Below are positions 18,019 through 26,094 of a stretch of DNA of 64,000 bases, piece by piece. The translations under genes and the position numbers were made by a program. The first letter of the stretch is position 1. Every line of letters starts with the position of its first letter. The notes under the pieces were generated by a model that saw nothing but the letters and a program-made list of their open reading frames with translations, was not told where the DNA came from and made no database searches. This stretch comes from Pseudomonas piscis (GTDB lineage: Bacteria; Pseudomonadota; Gammaproteobacteria; Pseudomonadales; Pseudomonadaceae): contig NZ_WHUV01000006.1 in the NCBI RefSeq assembly GCF_009380155.1, positions 62,001 to 126,000 on the forward strand, read 5' to 3'.

Positions 18019-18053
18019 GGCTGGGCTGCCTGGGCTGCCTGGGCGGCCCAGCC
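18019..18053. terminator. Weak hairpin between convergent tldD and darP
   Basis: Arms GGCTGGGC (18019-18026) and GCCCAGCC (18046-18053) flank a tandem pair of GGGCTGCCT units. It is positioned to act on both convergent transcripts, but neither strand shows a T-run, so termination is only a guess from position. Confidence 0.35.
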
Positions 18054-18061
18054 GGAGCGGC

Positions 18062-18583
18062 TCAGCGCAGGCCGCGCTGGGTCTCGTCGATGTCGCGGAT
18101 GTACTTGAAGATCTTGCGGCTGGTGGCAGGGGGCTTGTTATGGGCCACCTCATGCTGGGCCTGGCGGATCAGCGAGCGCAGTTGCTGGCGATCGGCCTCG
18201 GGATACTCGCTGACGAACTTGTCCAGCACGTCGTCGCCGCCGGCGATCAGGCGATCGCGCCAACGTTCCAGGTTATGGAAGCGTTCGTTGTACTGCCGGG
18301 TGGAGGCATCGAGTTGATCGAGCAACTGCAAGATGGCGTCGATGTCCTGGTCCCGCATCAGCTTGCCGATGAATTGCAAGTGGCGTTTACGGGCGATATG
18401 GGCGACATGCTTGGGGGCTTCCGCCAGGGCCCGGCGCAGGGCGTCGGTCAATGGCAGTTTGGCCTGCAGATCGGGTTTGAGAGTGGTAAGGCGCTCGCCG
18501 AGATCAACCAGAGCATGCAGCTCGCGTTTGACCTGGGTTTTGCTTTTCTCCCCATCGAGGGAGTCGTCGTAAGAATCAACCAT
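18062..18583 (-). CDS. darP: Ribosome biogenesis factor DarP (YjgA, DUF615)
   Basis: A 173-residue all-helical, highly charged protein of the DUF615/YjgA family, now called DarP, which binds pre-50S particles and aids 23S rRNA peptidyl-transferase folding. The typical KSKTQVKRELHAL start and the C-terminal SRKIFKYIRDI are present. The ATG at 18583 was chosen over a TTG five codons upstream. It lies between tldD and pmbA on the opposite strand. Confidence 0.93.
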   Translation of the reverse strand: MVDSYDDSLDGEKSKTQVKRELHALVDLGERLTTLKPDLQAKLPLTDALRRALAEAPKHVAHIARKRHLQFIGKLMRDQDIDAILQLLDQLDASTRQYNERFHNLERWRDRLIAGGDDVLDKFVSEYPEADRQQLRSLIRQAQHEVAHNKPPATSRKIFKYIRDIDETQRGLR

Positions 18584-18691
18584 GGTGGCAGTCCGCAAAG
18601 AAACGCCGCCATGATAACCAGTCGAGGGCCGCTTGTCCGGCCCGGTCGCTCGCCGGCCTTAATCGAAAGCAGAATTTGAGTGGAGAACACC

Positions 18692-20038
18692 ATGAGTGCA
18701 GCACAAAGCGTCGGCCCACAAGCTTTGCCGGCCCTGCAGGAGCAAGTGGAGCAGATCATCGCCGAAGCGCGGCGCCAGGGAGCCAGTGCCTGTGAAGTGG
18801 CAGTATCCCTGGAACAGGGACTGTCGACCTCGGTGCGCCAGCGGGAAGTGGAGACCGTGGAGTTCAATCGCGACCAGGGCTTTGGCATCACCCTCTATGT
18901 AGGCCAGCGCAAGGGCTCGGCCAGCACCTCCGCCAGTGGTCCGGACGCTATCCGTGAAACCGTGGCCGCGGCCCTGGCGATCGCCAAGCACACTTCCGAG
19001 GACGAGGCCTCGGGCCTGGCCGATGCGTCCCTGATGGCTAGCGAGGTGCGGGACTTCGATCTGTTCCATGCCTGGGACATCACTCCCGAGCAGGCCATCG
19101 AGCAAGCCCTGGCCTGCGAGGCGGCGGCGTTCGCTGCCGATGCGCGAATCAAGAATGCCGACGGCACTACCCTGAACACCCACCAGGGTTGCCGGGTATA
19201 TGGCAACAGCCATGGCTTCATCGGTGGCTACGCCTCTACCCGTCATAGCCTGAGCTGCGTGATGATCGCCGAGGCCGATGGCCAGATGCAGCGCGACTAC
19301 TGGTATGACGTCAATCGCCAGGGCCAGTTGCTGGCGGATCCGGCGAGCATCGGCCAGCGCGCCGCCCAACGTGCCGCCAGTCGCCTGGGCGCTCGCCCGG
19401 TGCCTACCTGCGAAGTGCCGGTGCTGTTTTCCGCCGAGTTGGCCGGTGGTCTGTTCGGCAGCTTCCTGGGGGCGATTTCCGGCGGCAACCTGTACCGCAA
19501 GTCTTCGTTCCTGGAAGGCGCCCTGGGCCAGCAACTGTTCCCGCAATGGCTGACCATCGACGAGCGTCCGCACCTTCTGCGCGCCATGGGCAGCTCGGCC
19601 TTCGATGGCGACGGCCTGGCCACCTACGCCAAGCCTTTCGTCAAGGATGGCGAGTTGGTGTCCTATGTGCTTGGCACCTATTCGGGGCGCAAACTGGGTA
19701 TGCCGAGCACCGCCAACGCCGGTGGGGTGCACAACCTGTTCGTCACCCATGGCGATGAAGACCATGCCGCCTTGCTGCGGCGCATGGGTCGAGGGCTGCT
19801 GGTCACCGAGCTGATGGGCCATGGCCTGAACATGGTCACCGGCGACTATTCCCGCGGTGCCGCCGGTTTCTGGGTCGAGAATGGTGAAATCCAGTTCCCG
19901 GTGCAGGAGGTGACCATTGCCGGCAACCTGCGGGACATGTTCAAGCAGATCGTGGCCGTGGGTAATGACTTGGAACTGCGCAGCAACATCCGCACCGGCT
20001 CGGTACTGATCGAACGCATGACCGTCGCTGGCAGCTGA
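18692..20038 (+). CDS. pmbA: Metalloprotease PmbA (TldE)
   Basis: A 448-residue PmbA/TldE, the second subunit of the TldD-TldE protease. It shares the TldD fold but lacks the HExxxH zinc motif, as expected. The start ATG at 18692 has GGAG 6 nt upstream; a GTG four codons earlier is less likely. A strong intrinsic terminator follows, isolating the gene from the Fur-regulated operon downstream. Confidence 0.95.
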   Translation: MSAAQSVGPQALPALQEQVEQIIAEARRQGASACEVAVSLEQGLSTSVRQREVETVEFNRDQGFGITLYVGQRKGSASTSASGPDAIRETVAAALAIAKHTSEDEASGLADASLMASEVRDFDLFHAWDITPEQAIEQALACEAAAFAADARIKNADGTTLNTHQGCRVYGNSHGFIGGYASTRHSLSCVMIAEADGQMQRDYWYDVNRQGQLLADPASIGQRAAQRAASRLGARPVPTCEVPVLFSAELAGGLFGSFLGAISGGNLYRKSSFLEGALGQQLFPQWLTIDERPHLLRAMGSSAFDGDGLATYAKPFVKDGELVSYVLGTYSGRKLGMPSTANAGGVHNLFVTHGDEDHAALLRRMGRGLLVTELMGHGLNMVTGDYSRGAAGFWVENGEIQFPVQEVTIAGNLRDMFKQIVAVGNDLELRSNIRTGSVLIERMTVAGS

Positions 20039-20057
20039 TCATCGTTTGTGTCTTCAG

Positions 20058-20089
20058 AACGCGCCGCCCTTTGGGTGGCGCGTTTTTTT
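20058..20089 (+). terminator. Intrinsic terminator after pmbA
   Basis: A 12-base-pair stem (AACGCGCCGCCC with GGGTGGCGCGTT, one G-U pair), a three-base loop and a seven-T run (20083-20089). It starts 20 bases after the pmbA stop. Confidence 0.9.
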
Positions 20090-20168
20090 ATGCCTGGCAT
20101 TTCCATGGCGGTGCAGGAGCTGGACAAAACCTGTACAAGCCAGATTGATTTGATTCTCAATATCATTT

Positions 20169-20187
20169 AATAATGAAAATCATTATT
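20169..20187. promoter_or_regulatory. Fur box
   Basis: AATAATGAAAATCATTATT matches the 19-base Fur consensus GATAATGATAATCATTATC at 16 positions. A weaker overlapping Fur-like stretch (TGATTCTCAATATCATTTA) lies just upstream. It is 16 bases before fagA. In P. aeruginosa the homologous operon is Fur-repressed and induced by iron starvation. Confidence 0.9.
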
Positions 20188-20202
20188 CAATGAGCCCAGG
20201 TC

Positions 20203-20598
20203 ATGAGTTCTGCCTTGCACGAGCAGCCTTACCTTGAAAGCTGGCGCTGGATGAGCCGCCAGATCCGTTGCGCACTGGACCCGGACGAACCCCGTCTGAT
20301 CGAGCATTACCTGGCCGAGGGGCGATATCTGGCCTGTTGCACGGCCATATCCGCCTGGACCGTTGCCGAAACCTCCTTCCGTTTGTTGATCGATACCGCG
20401 ACCGATACCGCGTTGCCCTGGCACTGGCGCAGCTTGTGCCTGGACCAGGCGTGGCGACCTCTGCGCGATATGGAGCGGTTGTCGTTGTGCAAGTGCCGGC
20501 TCAAGCGCTGGCAAAGCCATGCCTGGCGACTGGCGACCTGTTCGCTGTTGCCTTCCATTCCCCTGATTGAACTGGTGCAAGGATTTCCCGATGAGTAA
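20203..20598 (+). CDS. fagA: Fur-associated protein FagA
   Basis: A 131-residue protein rich in Trp, Cys and Leu, first in the fagA-fumC-orfX-sodA operon described in P. aeruginosa. It has no recognised domain and no signal peptide; cysteines occur at CRC-, CCT- and CKC-like sites. It begins 16 bases after the Fur box and its end overlaps the fumC start by 8 bases. The assignment rests on position and general resemblance; its molecular role is unknown. Confidence 0.85.
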   Translation: MSSALHEQPYLESWRWMSRQIRCALDPDEPRLIEHYLAEGRYLACCTAISAWTVAETSFRLLIDTATDTALPWHWRSLCLDQAWRPLRDMERLSLCKCRLKRWQSHAWRLATCSLLPSIPLIELVQGFPDE

Positions 20599-21967
20599 TA
20601 CCCGTATCGAACGCGACAGCATGGGCGAGTTGCAGGTCCCGGAGCAGGCGTTGTATGGCGCGCAGACCCAGCGTGCGGTGGATAACTTTCCTATCAGCGG
20701 GCAGCGCATGCCGCGGGCTTTCATCCGGGCGCTGATCCTGGCCAAGGCCGCGGCGGCCAGGGCCAACGTCGAGCTGGGCCAGATCAGCCAGTCCCAGGGC
20801 AAGGCCATCGTCGATGCCGCCCAGGGGCTGCTGGAAGGCGACTTCATGCAGCACTTCCCGGTGGATGTGTTCCAGACCGGTTCCGGTACCAGCTCCAACA
20901 TGAATGCCAACGAAGTGCTGGCGACCCTGGCCAGCCGGTTGCTGGGCGAGGTGGTCAACCCCAATGACCATGTGAACTGTGGCCAGAGCAGCAACGACAT
21001 CATTCCCACCACCATCCATGTCAGTGCCGCCCTGACCTTGCATGAGCAACTGTTGCCAGCCTTGGTGCACCTGGTCGAGGTCATCGAGCGCAAGGCGTTG
21101 GAGGTGCACTCGTTCGTCAAGACCGGCCGCACCCACCTGATGGATGCCATGCCGGTACGCATGAGCCAGGTGCTGGAGGGCTGGGCACAGCAGCTCAAGG
21201 CCAACATCGCGCATCTGCAGGATTTGCTGCCGAGCCTGCAGGCCCTGGCCCAGGGGGGGACTGCGGTAGGTACGGGAATCAACGCGCATCCGGAGTTCGC
21301 CGCGCGTTTCAGCCGGCAACTGAGCGAGCTGACCCAGGTGCAGTTCACCCCTGGCAAGAACCTGTTCGCCCTGATCGGCTCCCAGGACACCGCGGTAACC
21401 GTCTCCGGGCAACTGAAGGCAACGGCGGTTTCGCTGATGAAGATCGCCAACGACTTGCGTTGGATGAACTCGGGACCACTGGCCGGATTGGGGGAGATCG
21501 AGCTGGAGGGCTTGCAACCTGGTTCGTCGATCATGCCTGGCAAGGTCAATCCGGTGATTCCGGAGGCGACAGCGATGGTGGCGGCCCAGGTGATCGGCAA
21601 CGACAGCGCCATTACCGTGGCCGGGCAGTCGGGTAACTTCGAGCTCAACGTAATGCTGCCGATCATTGCCCAGAACCTGCTGAGCAGTATCGAGTTGCTG
21701 GCCAACTCCAGCCGCCTGCTGGCAGACAAGGCCATCGCCAGCTTCAAGGTCAATGAAGCGAAGCTCAAGGAAGCGCTCTCGCGCAACCCGATCCTGGTGA
21801 CCGCCCTCAACCCGATCATCGGTTACCAGAAGGCCGCGGAGATCGCCAAGACCGCCTACAAGCAGGGGCGTCCGGTGATCGATGTGGCACTTGAACACAC
21901 CGATCTGTCGCGCAGCCAGCTGGAGGTCCTGTTGGATCCGGAGAAGCTCACCGCAGGTGGCGTGTAA
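20591..21967 (+). CDS. fumC: Class II fumarate hydratase (iron-independent)
   Basis: A 458-residue fumarase/aspartase-superfamily enzyme interconverting fumarate and malate without an Fe-S cluster. The signature GSSIMPGKVNP lies near residues 315-325 and the active-site TGRTHLMDAMP near 180. Placed behind a Fur box, it replaces iron-dependent fumarase when iron is scarce. The start overlaps fagA by 8 bases (ATGAGTAA), so translation is coupled. Confidence 0.97.
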   Translation: MSNTRIERDSMGELQVPEQALYGAQTQRAVDNFPISGQRMPRAFIRALILAKAAAARANVELGQISQSQGKAIVDAAQGLLEGDFMQHFPVDVFQTGSGTSSNMNANEVLATLASRLLGEVVNPNDHVNCGQSSNDIIPTTIHVSAALTLHEQLLPALVHLVEVIERKALEVHSFVKTGRTHLMDAMPVRMSQVLEGWAQQLKANIAHLQDLLPSLQALAQGGTAVGTGINAHPEFAARFSRQLSELTQVQFTPGKNLFALIGSQDTAVTVSGQLKATAVSLMKIANDLRWMNSGPLAGLGEIELEGLQPGSSIMPGKVNPVIPEATAMVAAQVIGNDSAITVAGQSGNFELNVMLPIIAQNLLSSIELLANSSRLLADKAIASFKVNEAKLKEALSRNPILVTALNPIIGYQKAAEIAKTAYKQGRPVIDVALEHTDLSRSQLEVLLDPEKLTAGGV

Positions 21968-21994
21968 CCCCCGTTAGCGCTTTGGAGGTCGATC

Positions 21995-22438
21995 ATGGAG
22001 CACTGGAAACGCACGATTGAAAGGGCCAATCGCCTGTTCATGCAGGATGAGCTGGTGGATGCCCGTGAGTTCTACCTGCAAGCGCTGGCATTGGCCCAGG
22101 TGCTGTTCGAGCGCTGGCCTGATGCCGACGAAGCGGTGGCGGCCTGCGTGATCTCCCACCACAACCTGGCGGACCTGCATTTACGCCTGAACCAGCCGGA
22201 GGAGAGCGCGGAATATCTCTGCGCTATCCACCAGCGGTTGTTGCAGACCATGCAAGACAACCGCTTGCCCCTGGCGCTGCGTGAAGCGGCCTTGCGCCAA
22301 AGCAGCAAGACCTACCTCGAGCTGCTCAATTTCATCGGTGAGCACGGCGCATATCCCCGTTCCCACCGCTTGCTGGACAACAACATTGAGTGCCTGTCTG
22401 CGGATAGGCACGGCAGCCCCTCTCATGGAGTGCACTGA
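21995..22438 (+). CDS. Conserved hypothetical protein of the fumC-sodA operon
   Basis: A 147-residue soluble, helical protein that looks like two or three degenerate TPR-type helical pairs (repeated A-x-x-x-Y/F and NLADLHLRL patterns). It is equivalent to the orfX between fumC and sodA in P. aeruginosa. It has no catalytic motif and no signal peptide. It starts 27 bases after fumC with a GGAGG site and stops one base before the sodA ATG. A helper role for the manganese enzymes is only a guess. Confidence 0.85.
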   Translation: MEHWKRTIERANRLFMQDELVDAREFYLQALALAQVLFERWPDADEAVAACVISHHNLADLHLRLNQPEESAEYLCAIHQRLLQTMQDNRLPLALREAALRQSSKTYLELLNFIGEHGAYPRSHRLLDNNIECLSADRHGSPSHGVH

Positions 22439-22439
22439 C

Positions 22440-23051
22440 ATGTCCTTTACCTTGCCTGTTCTGCCGTATGCATACGATGCCCTGGAACCGCATATCGATG
22501 CGCAGACCATGGAAATCCACTACACCAAGCACCACCAGACCTACGTCAACAACCTCAACGCGGCGATAGAAGGTACCGAATGGGCCGAGTGGGGGGTGGA
22601 GAGACTGGTGGCGAGCATCCAGCAGTTGCCGGAGGGGTTGCGTGCCGCGGTGATCAACCAGGGCGGCGGGCACGCGAACCATTCGCTGTTCTGGGCGGTG
22701 ATGACGCCTGCTGGCGGGGGCAAGCCCGATGGCGCACTGGCACAGGCCATTGACCGGCATTTGGGTGGGTTCGAGAGCTTCAAGGAGGCTTTCACCAAGG
22801 CCGCGCTGACCCGTTTTGGCAGCGGCTGGGCCTGGCTCAGCGTGACTCCGGAGAAAACCCTGGTAGTGGAGAGCAGTGGTAACCAGGACAGTCCGCTGAT
22901 GAATGGCAATACACCGATTCTTGGCCTGGATGTGTGGGAACACGCCTACTACCTGCGCTACCAGAATCGCCGGCCCGAATACATCAATGCCTTCTATAAC
23001 GTGATCAATTGGCCAGAAGTCGCCCAGCGTTACCACGCCGCGATGGCCTGA
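22440..23051 (+). CDS. sodA: Superoxide dismutase, Mn type
   Basis: A 203-residue Fe/Mn superoxide dismutase. Metal ligands are visible as His27 (IHYTKHHQTY) and the DVWEHAYY motif. The GNQDSP segment carries the Gln typical of Mn-dependent enzymes. Under the upstream Fur box, it substitutes for Fe-SOD in low iron. The ATG at 22440 follows the previous stop by one base. Confidence 0.95.
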   Translation: MSFTLPVLPYAYDALEPHIDAQTMEIHYTKHHQTYVNNLNAAIEGTEWAEWGVERLVASIQQLPEGLRAAVINQGGGHANHSLFWAVMTPAGGGKPDGALAQAIDRHLGGFESFKEAFTKAALTRFGSGWAWLSVTPEKTLVVESSGNQDSPLMNGNTPILGLDVWEHAYYLRYQNRRPEYINAFYNVINWPEVAQRYHAAMA

Positions 23052-23081
23052 TTTTTCCTTGGATAATAAATAAGGTCGACT

Positions 23082-23975
23082 ATGGGCACAGAGACATTGG
23101 CGATCAGCAGCGGACGGATGTTTCGTTATGCCTTCGGTTCGCTGCTGCTGTTGGCGGGTACCGCATTGCTGGTGGCTCAGGGGCTCAACTGGCTGAACCT
23201 GGAACCGCGTTTGTTGCGTGCCTTGCAGGGCGGCGCGATCTGCGCCTTGGGCACTGCGCTGGGAGCGGTGCCGGTGCTGGTGATCCGCAAGATGCCGATC
23301 GCGGTGAGTGATACCTTGCTTGGCTTTGGCGCCGGAGTGATGTTGGCGGCGACGGCGTTTTCGCTGATCGTGCCGGGCATCGCAGCGGCCCAGGAGCTGG
23401 GACTGTCGGCCTGGGGCGCCAGTGGCCTGGTCTGTACCGGGATCATGCTGGGTGCCCTCGGCCTGTTCCTGGTGGACCTGAAGATTTCCGGCGGCAGTTC
23501 GGAGACCCTGGTGGGCACGCCGGAGCATCCAGTCATCGCACCGCGGATCTGGTTATTCGTCTTCGCCATCATTGCCCACAACATTCCCGAAGGCATGGCG
23601 GTCGGAGTGTCGGCCGGCGGCGGCATGGCCGATGCGGATAGCCTGGCCATGGGTATCGCGCTGCAGGATGTGCCGGAAGGGCTGGTGATCGCTCTGGTGT
23701 TGGCAGGTGCTGGAATGTCGCGAGTCAGGGCGTTCCTGATCGGCGCTGCTTCTGGCCTGGTAGAGCCAGTGTTCGCCCTGCTTTGTGCCTGGCTGGTGAG
23801 CTTGGCACAGGTGCTGTTGCCTTTGGGGTTGGCCCTGGCGGCCGGAGCCATGCTGTTGGTGGTGACTCATGAGGTGATCCCCGAGTCCCGGCGCAATGGT
23901 CACGAAAAGCTTGCCAGTCTTGGCTTGTGTATCGGCTTCTGCCTGATGATGGTAATGGACACGGCACTCTCCTGA
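23082..23975 (+). CDS. ZIP family divalent metal transporter
   Basis: A 297-residue membrane protein with about eight helices. The ZIP metal-path motifs are clear: AHNIPEGMAVG (about residues 165-175) and LQDVPEGLVIAL (about 195-206). ZIP proteins import Zn, Mn or Fe. It follows sodA by 30 bases with no terminator, so it is likely part of the Fur-controlled operon and could supply Mn to SodA; that is inference. The family also includes broad-specificity GufA-like members. Confidence 0.9.
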   Translation: MGTETLAISSGRMFRYAFGSLLLLAGTALLVAQGLNWLNLEPRLLRALQGGAICALGTALGAVPVLVIRKMPIAVSDTLLGFGAGVMLAATAFSLIVPGIAAAQELGLSAWGASGLVCTGIMLGALGLFLVDLKISGGSSETLVGTPEHPVIAPRIWLFVFAIIAHNIPEGMAVGVSAGGGMADADSLAMGIALQDVPEGLVIALVLAGAGMSRVRAFLIGAASGLVEPVFALLCAWLVSLAQVLLPLGLALAAGAMLLVVTHEVIPESRRNGHEKLASLGLCIGFCLMMVMDTALS

Positions 23976-24003
23976 GTGCCGGCTGGGCATTTCCCGGGCA
24001 GGC

Positions 24004-24276
24004 TTACTCGCCTTCGTCGAAGTAGTTGTTGATCAAGGCGACCAGGGCATCCAGCGCTTGCTGTTCCTGTTCGCCCTCGGTCTTGAGATGGATCTTGGTG
24101 CCCTTGCCGGCGGCGAGCATCATCATGGCCATGATGCTCTTACCATCGACCATGGATTCCGGCGTCCGGCCAGCGCGAATCTGGCAGGGGAACTGGCCGG
24201 CGACGCCGACGAACTTGGCTGAAGCGCGGGCATGCAGGCCCAGTTTGTTGATGATCTCGATTTCCAGAGCTGGCAT
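24004..24276 (-). CDS. ptsO: Nitrogen-PTS phosphocarrier NPr (HPr-like)
   Basis: A 90-residue HPr-fold protein passing phosphate from PtsP to PtsN. The phosphorylatable His15 lies in KLGLHARASAK and the regulatory-serine region at DGKSIMAMM. It is the last gene of the rpoN-hpf-ptsN-rapZ-ptsO group, 16 bases after rapZ, and is convergent with the ZIP gene. Confidence 0.96.
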   Translation of the reverse strand: MPALEIEIINKLGLHARASAKFVGVAGQFPCQIRAGRTPESMVDGKSIMAMMMLAAGKGTKIHLKTEGEQEQQALDALVALINNYFDEGE

Positions 24277-24292
24277 CGCGGGGTAGATCCTT

Positions 24293-25150
24293 TCAGCTAA
24301 GGTCGCGGTGGCGAACCTGGACGTTCTTCAGGGATTTTTGCAGGACCTGGCCCAGGCGCTCGGTCAGGTACACGGAACGATGGTGCCCGCCGGTACAGCC
24401 GATGGCGATGGTCACGTAGGCGCGGTTGCTGGCGGCGAAGCGTGGCAACCACTTGAGCAGGTAGCTGGAGATGTCCTGGAACATCTCTTCGACATCCGGT
24501 TGCGCAGCCAGGTATTCGGCCACGGGAGCGTCCAGTCCGGATTGGGCGCGCAGTTCGGGTTTCCAGTACGGGTTGGGCAGGCAACGCACATCGAACACCA
24601 GGTCGGCGTCCACCGGCATGCCACGCTTGAATCCGAAAGATTCCACCAGGAAGGCAGTGCCTGGCTCGGGCTGGTTCAACAGCCGCAGCTTGATGGTATC
24701 CCGCAGTTGGTAGAGATTGAGGTTGGTGGTGTTGACCTTGAGGTCGGCCAGGTCGACGATCGGCCCCAATAGTTGGGTCTCGTCATGGATGGCCTCGGCC
24801 AGCGAGCGGTTGGCGCTGCTCAAGGGATGGCGCCGGCGGGTTTCCGAAAAGCGCTTGAGCAGGGTTTCCTCGTCGGCGTCCAGGTACAGCACATCGCACT
24901 GGATGTGCCGGCTGCGAACCTCTTCCAGCAGCTCCGGAAAGCGCGACAGGTGGCTTGGCAGGTTGCGGGCGTCGATGGACACCGCCACCAGCGGTTGCGC
25001 CAACTCGGTATGGATCAACGCGCGTTCGGCCAGCTCGGGCAGCAGGCCGGCTGGCAGGTTGTCGATGCAGTAGTAGCCGTGGTCCTCCAGAACATCGAGG
25101 GCGGTGCTTTTACCTGAGCCGGAACGGCCGCTGACGATGATCAAACGCAT
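24293..25150 (-). CDS. rapZ: RNase adapter protein RapZ
   Basis: A 285-residue P-loop protein. The Walker A motif GRSGSGKS is at residues 8-15 and the C-terminal GGHHRSVYL segment lies near 245. In enterobacteria RapZ presents the sRNA GlmZ to RNase E and senses glucosamine-6-phosphate; the pseudomonad role is less clear. It lies two bases after ptsN. Confidence 0.96.
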   Translation of the reverse strand: MRLIIVSGRSGSGKSTALDVLEDHGYYCIDNLPAGLLPELAERALIHTELAQPLVAVSIDARNLPSHLSRFPELLEEVRSRHIQCDVLYLDADEETLLKRFSETRRRHPLSSANRSLAEAIHDETQLLGPIVDLADLKVNTTNLNLYQLRDTIKLRLLNQPEPGTAFLVESFGFKRGMPVDADLVFDVRCLPNPYWKPELRAQSGLDAPVAEYLAAQPDVEEMFQDISSYLLKWLPRFAASNRAYVTIAIGCTGGHHRSVYLTERLGQVLQKSLKNVQVRHRDLS

Positions 25151-25152
25151 GG

Positions 25153-25617
25153 TTACCGACCGTTCTGTTCGTCCAGCACGACCTGGTACAAGGCTTCGTT
25201 GCTGGTGGCGCTGCGCAGCCGCTCACGAACTTCCTTGCGATCGAGCATGCTGGCGATCTGACGCAGCAGTTCCAGGTGCGCGTCGGTGGCGGCCTCCGGG
25301 ACCAGCAGTACGAATAGCAGGTCCACGGGAGCGCCGTCGATGGCATCGAAGTCGATCGGAGCGTCCAGGTGCATCAGCGCGCTGATGGGGGACTCGCAGC
25401 CTTTGAGGCGGCAGTGGGGAATAGCGATGCCGTTGCCGAACCCGGTGGAGCCGAGTTTCTCGCGGGCGATCAGGCTCTCGAATACGTCCTGCATCTCCAG
25501 ATCAGGCACTTCACGGCTGATCAGGTTGGCAATTTGTTCGAGGGCGCGTTTTTTACTGCCGCCCGGCACGTTCACCAGGGAACGGCCGGGGGTCAGGATG
25601 CTTTCAAGTCGGATCAT
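25153..25617 (-). CDS. ptsN: PTS IIA-like nitrogen regulatory protein PtsN (EIIA-Ntr)
   Basis: A 154-residue EIIA domain of the fructose/mannitol type. The phosphorylation site is His68 in GIAIPHCRL. It receives phosphate from NPr and regulates potassium homeostasis, nitrogen and carbon responses. It sits between hpf and rapZ with 12- and 2-base gaps. Confidence 0.97.
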   Translation of the reverse strand: MIRLESILTPGRSLVNVPGGSKKRALEQIANLISREVPDLEMQDVFESLIAREKLGSTGFGNGIAIPHCRLKGCESPISALMHLDAPIDFDAIDGAPVDLLFVLLVPEAATDAHLELLRQIASMLDRKEVRERLRSATSNEALYQVVLDEQNGR

Positions 25618-25629
25618 GGGAGGGGAGTA

Positions 25630-25935
25630 TCAGCGACCCGTGCCTTGGAGAAGGTGGAGTTGCTTTTCCTTATGCTTTTTCAGTTGGCGGTCAAGCTTGT
25701 CCGTGAGCAGGTCGATTGCGGCATACATATCGTCATGTTCTGCATTGGCGACGACCTCCCCACCGTGGATGTGCAGGGTCGCCTCGATTTTCTGCTTCAG
25801 CTTCTCGACGGCCATGGTGACCTGCACATTGGTGATCTTGTCGAAATGGCGTTCCAGTCGGTCGAGCTTCTCGCCGATGTAGACGCGCAGAGGTTCAGTC
25901 ACTTCGAGTTGGTGTCCACTGATGTTGACTTGCAT
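25630..25935 (-). CDS. hpf: Ribosome hibernation promoting factor, short form
   Basis: A 101-residue HPF/YfiA-family protein, the short type that acts with RMF to form 100S ribosomes. It begins MQVNISGHQLEVTEPL; a longer frame to 25989 has no family match. It is encoded directly downstream of rpoN, as in most pseudomonads, with a 159-base gap that may hold its own promoter. Confidence 0.96.
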   Translation of the reverse strand: MQVNISGHQLEVTEPLRVYIGEKLDRLERHFDKITNVQVTMAVEKLKQKIEATLHIHGGEVVANAEHDDMYAAIDLLTDKLDRQLKKHKEKQLHLLQGTGR

Positions 25936-26094
25936 ACAGCTTCTCCTTCGTTGCCAGTGCATAACGCGGCAGGCCGTTTTGCCTGCCACCTAGACTGTGT
26001 CTGAAACCAGCCTGCACATCGATCGGGCTACCTTGCCCGGTCATCGCTCGGCGGGTTTCAAGCACACTCCGAAACGCTGTGGCCAGCCCGGCGG

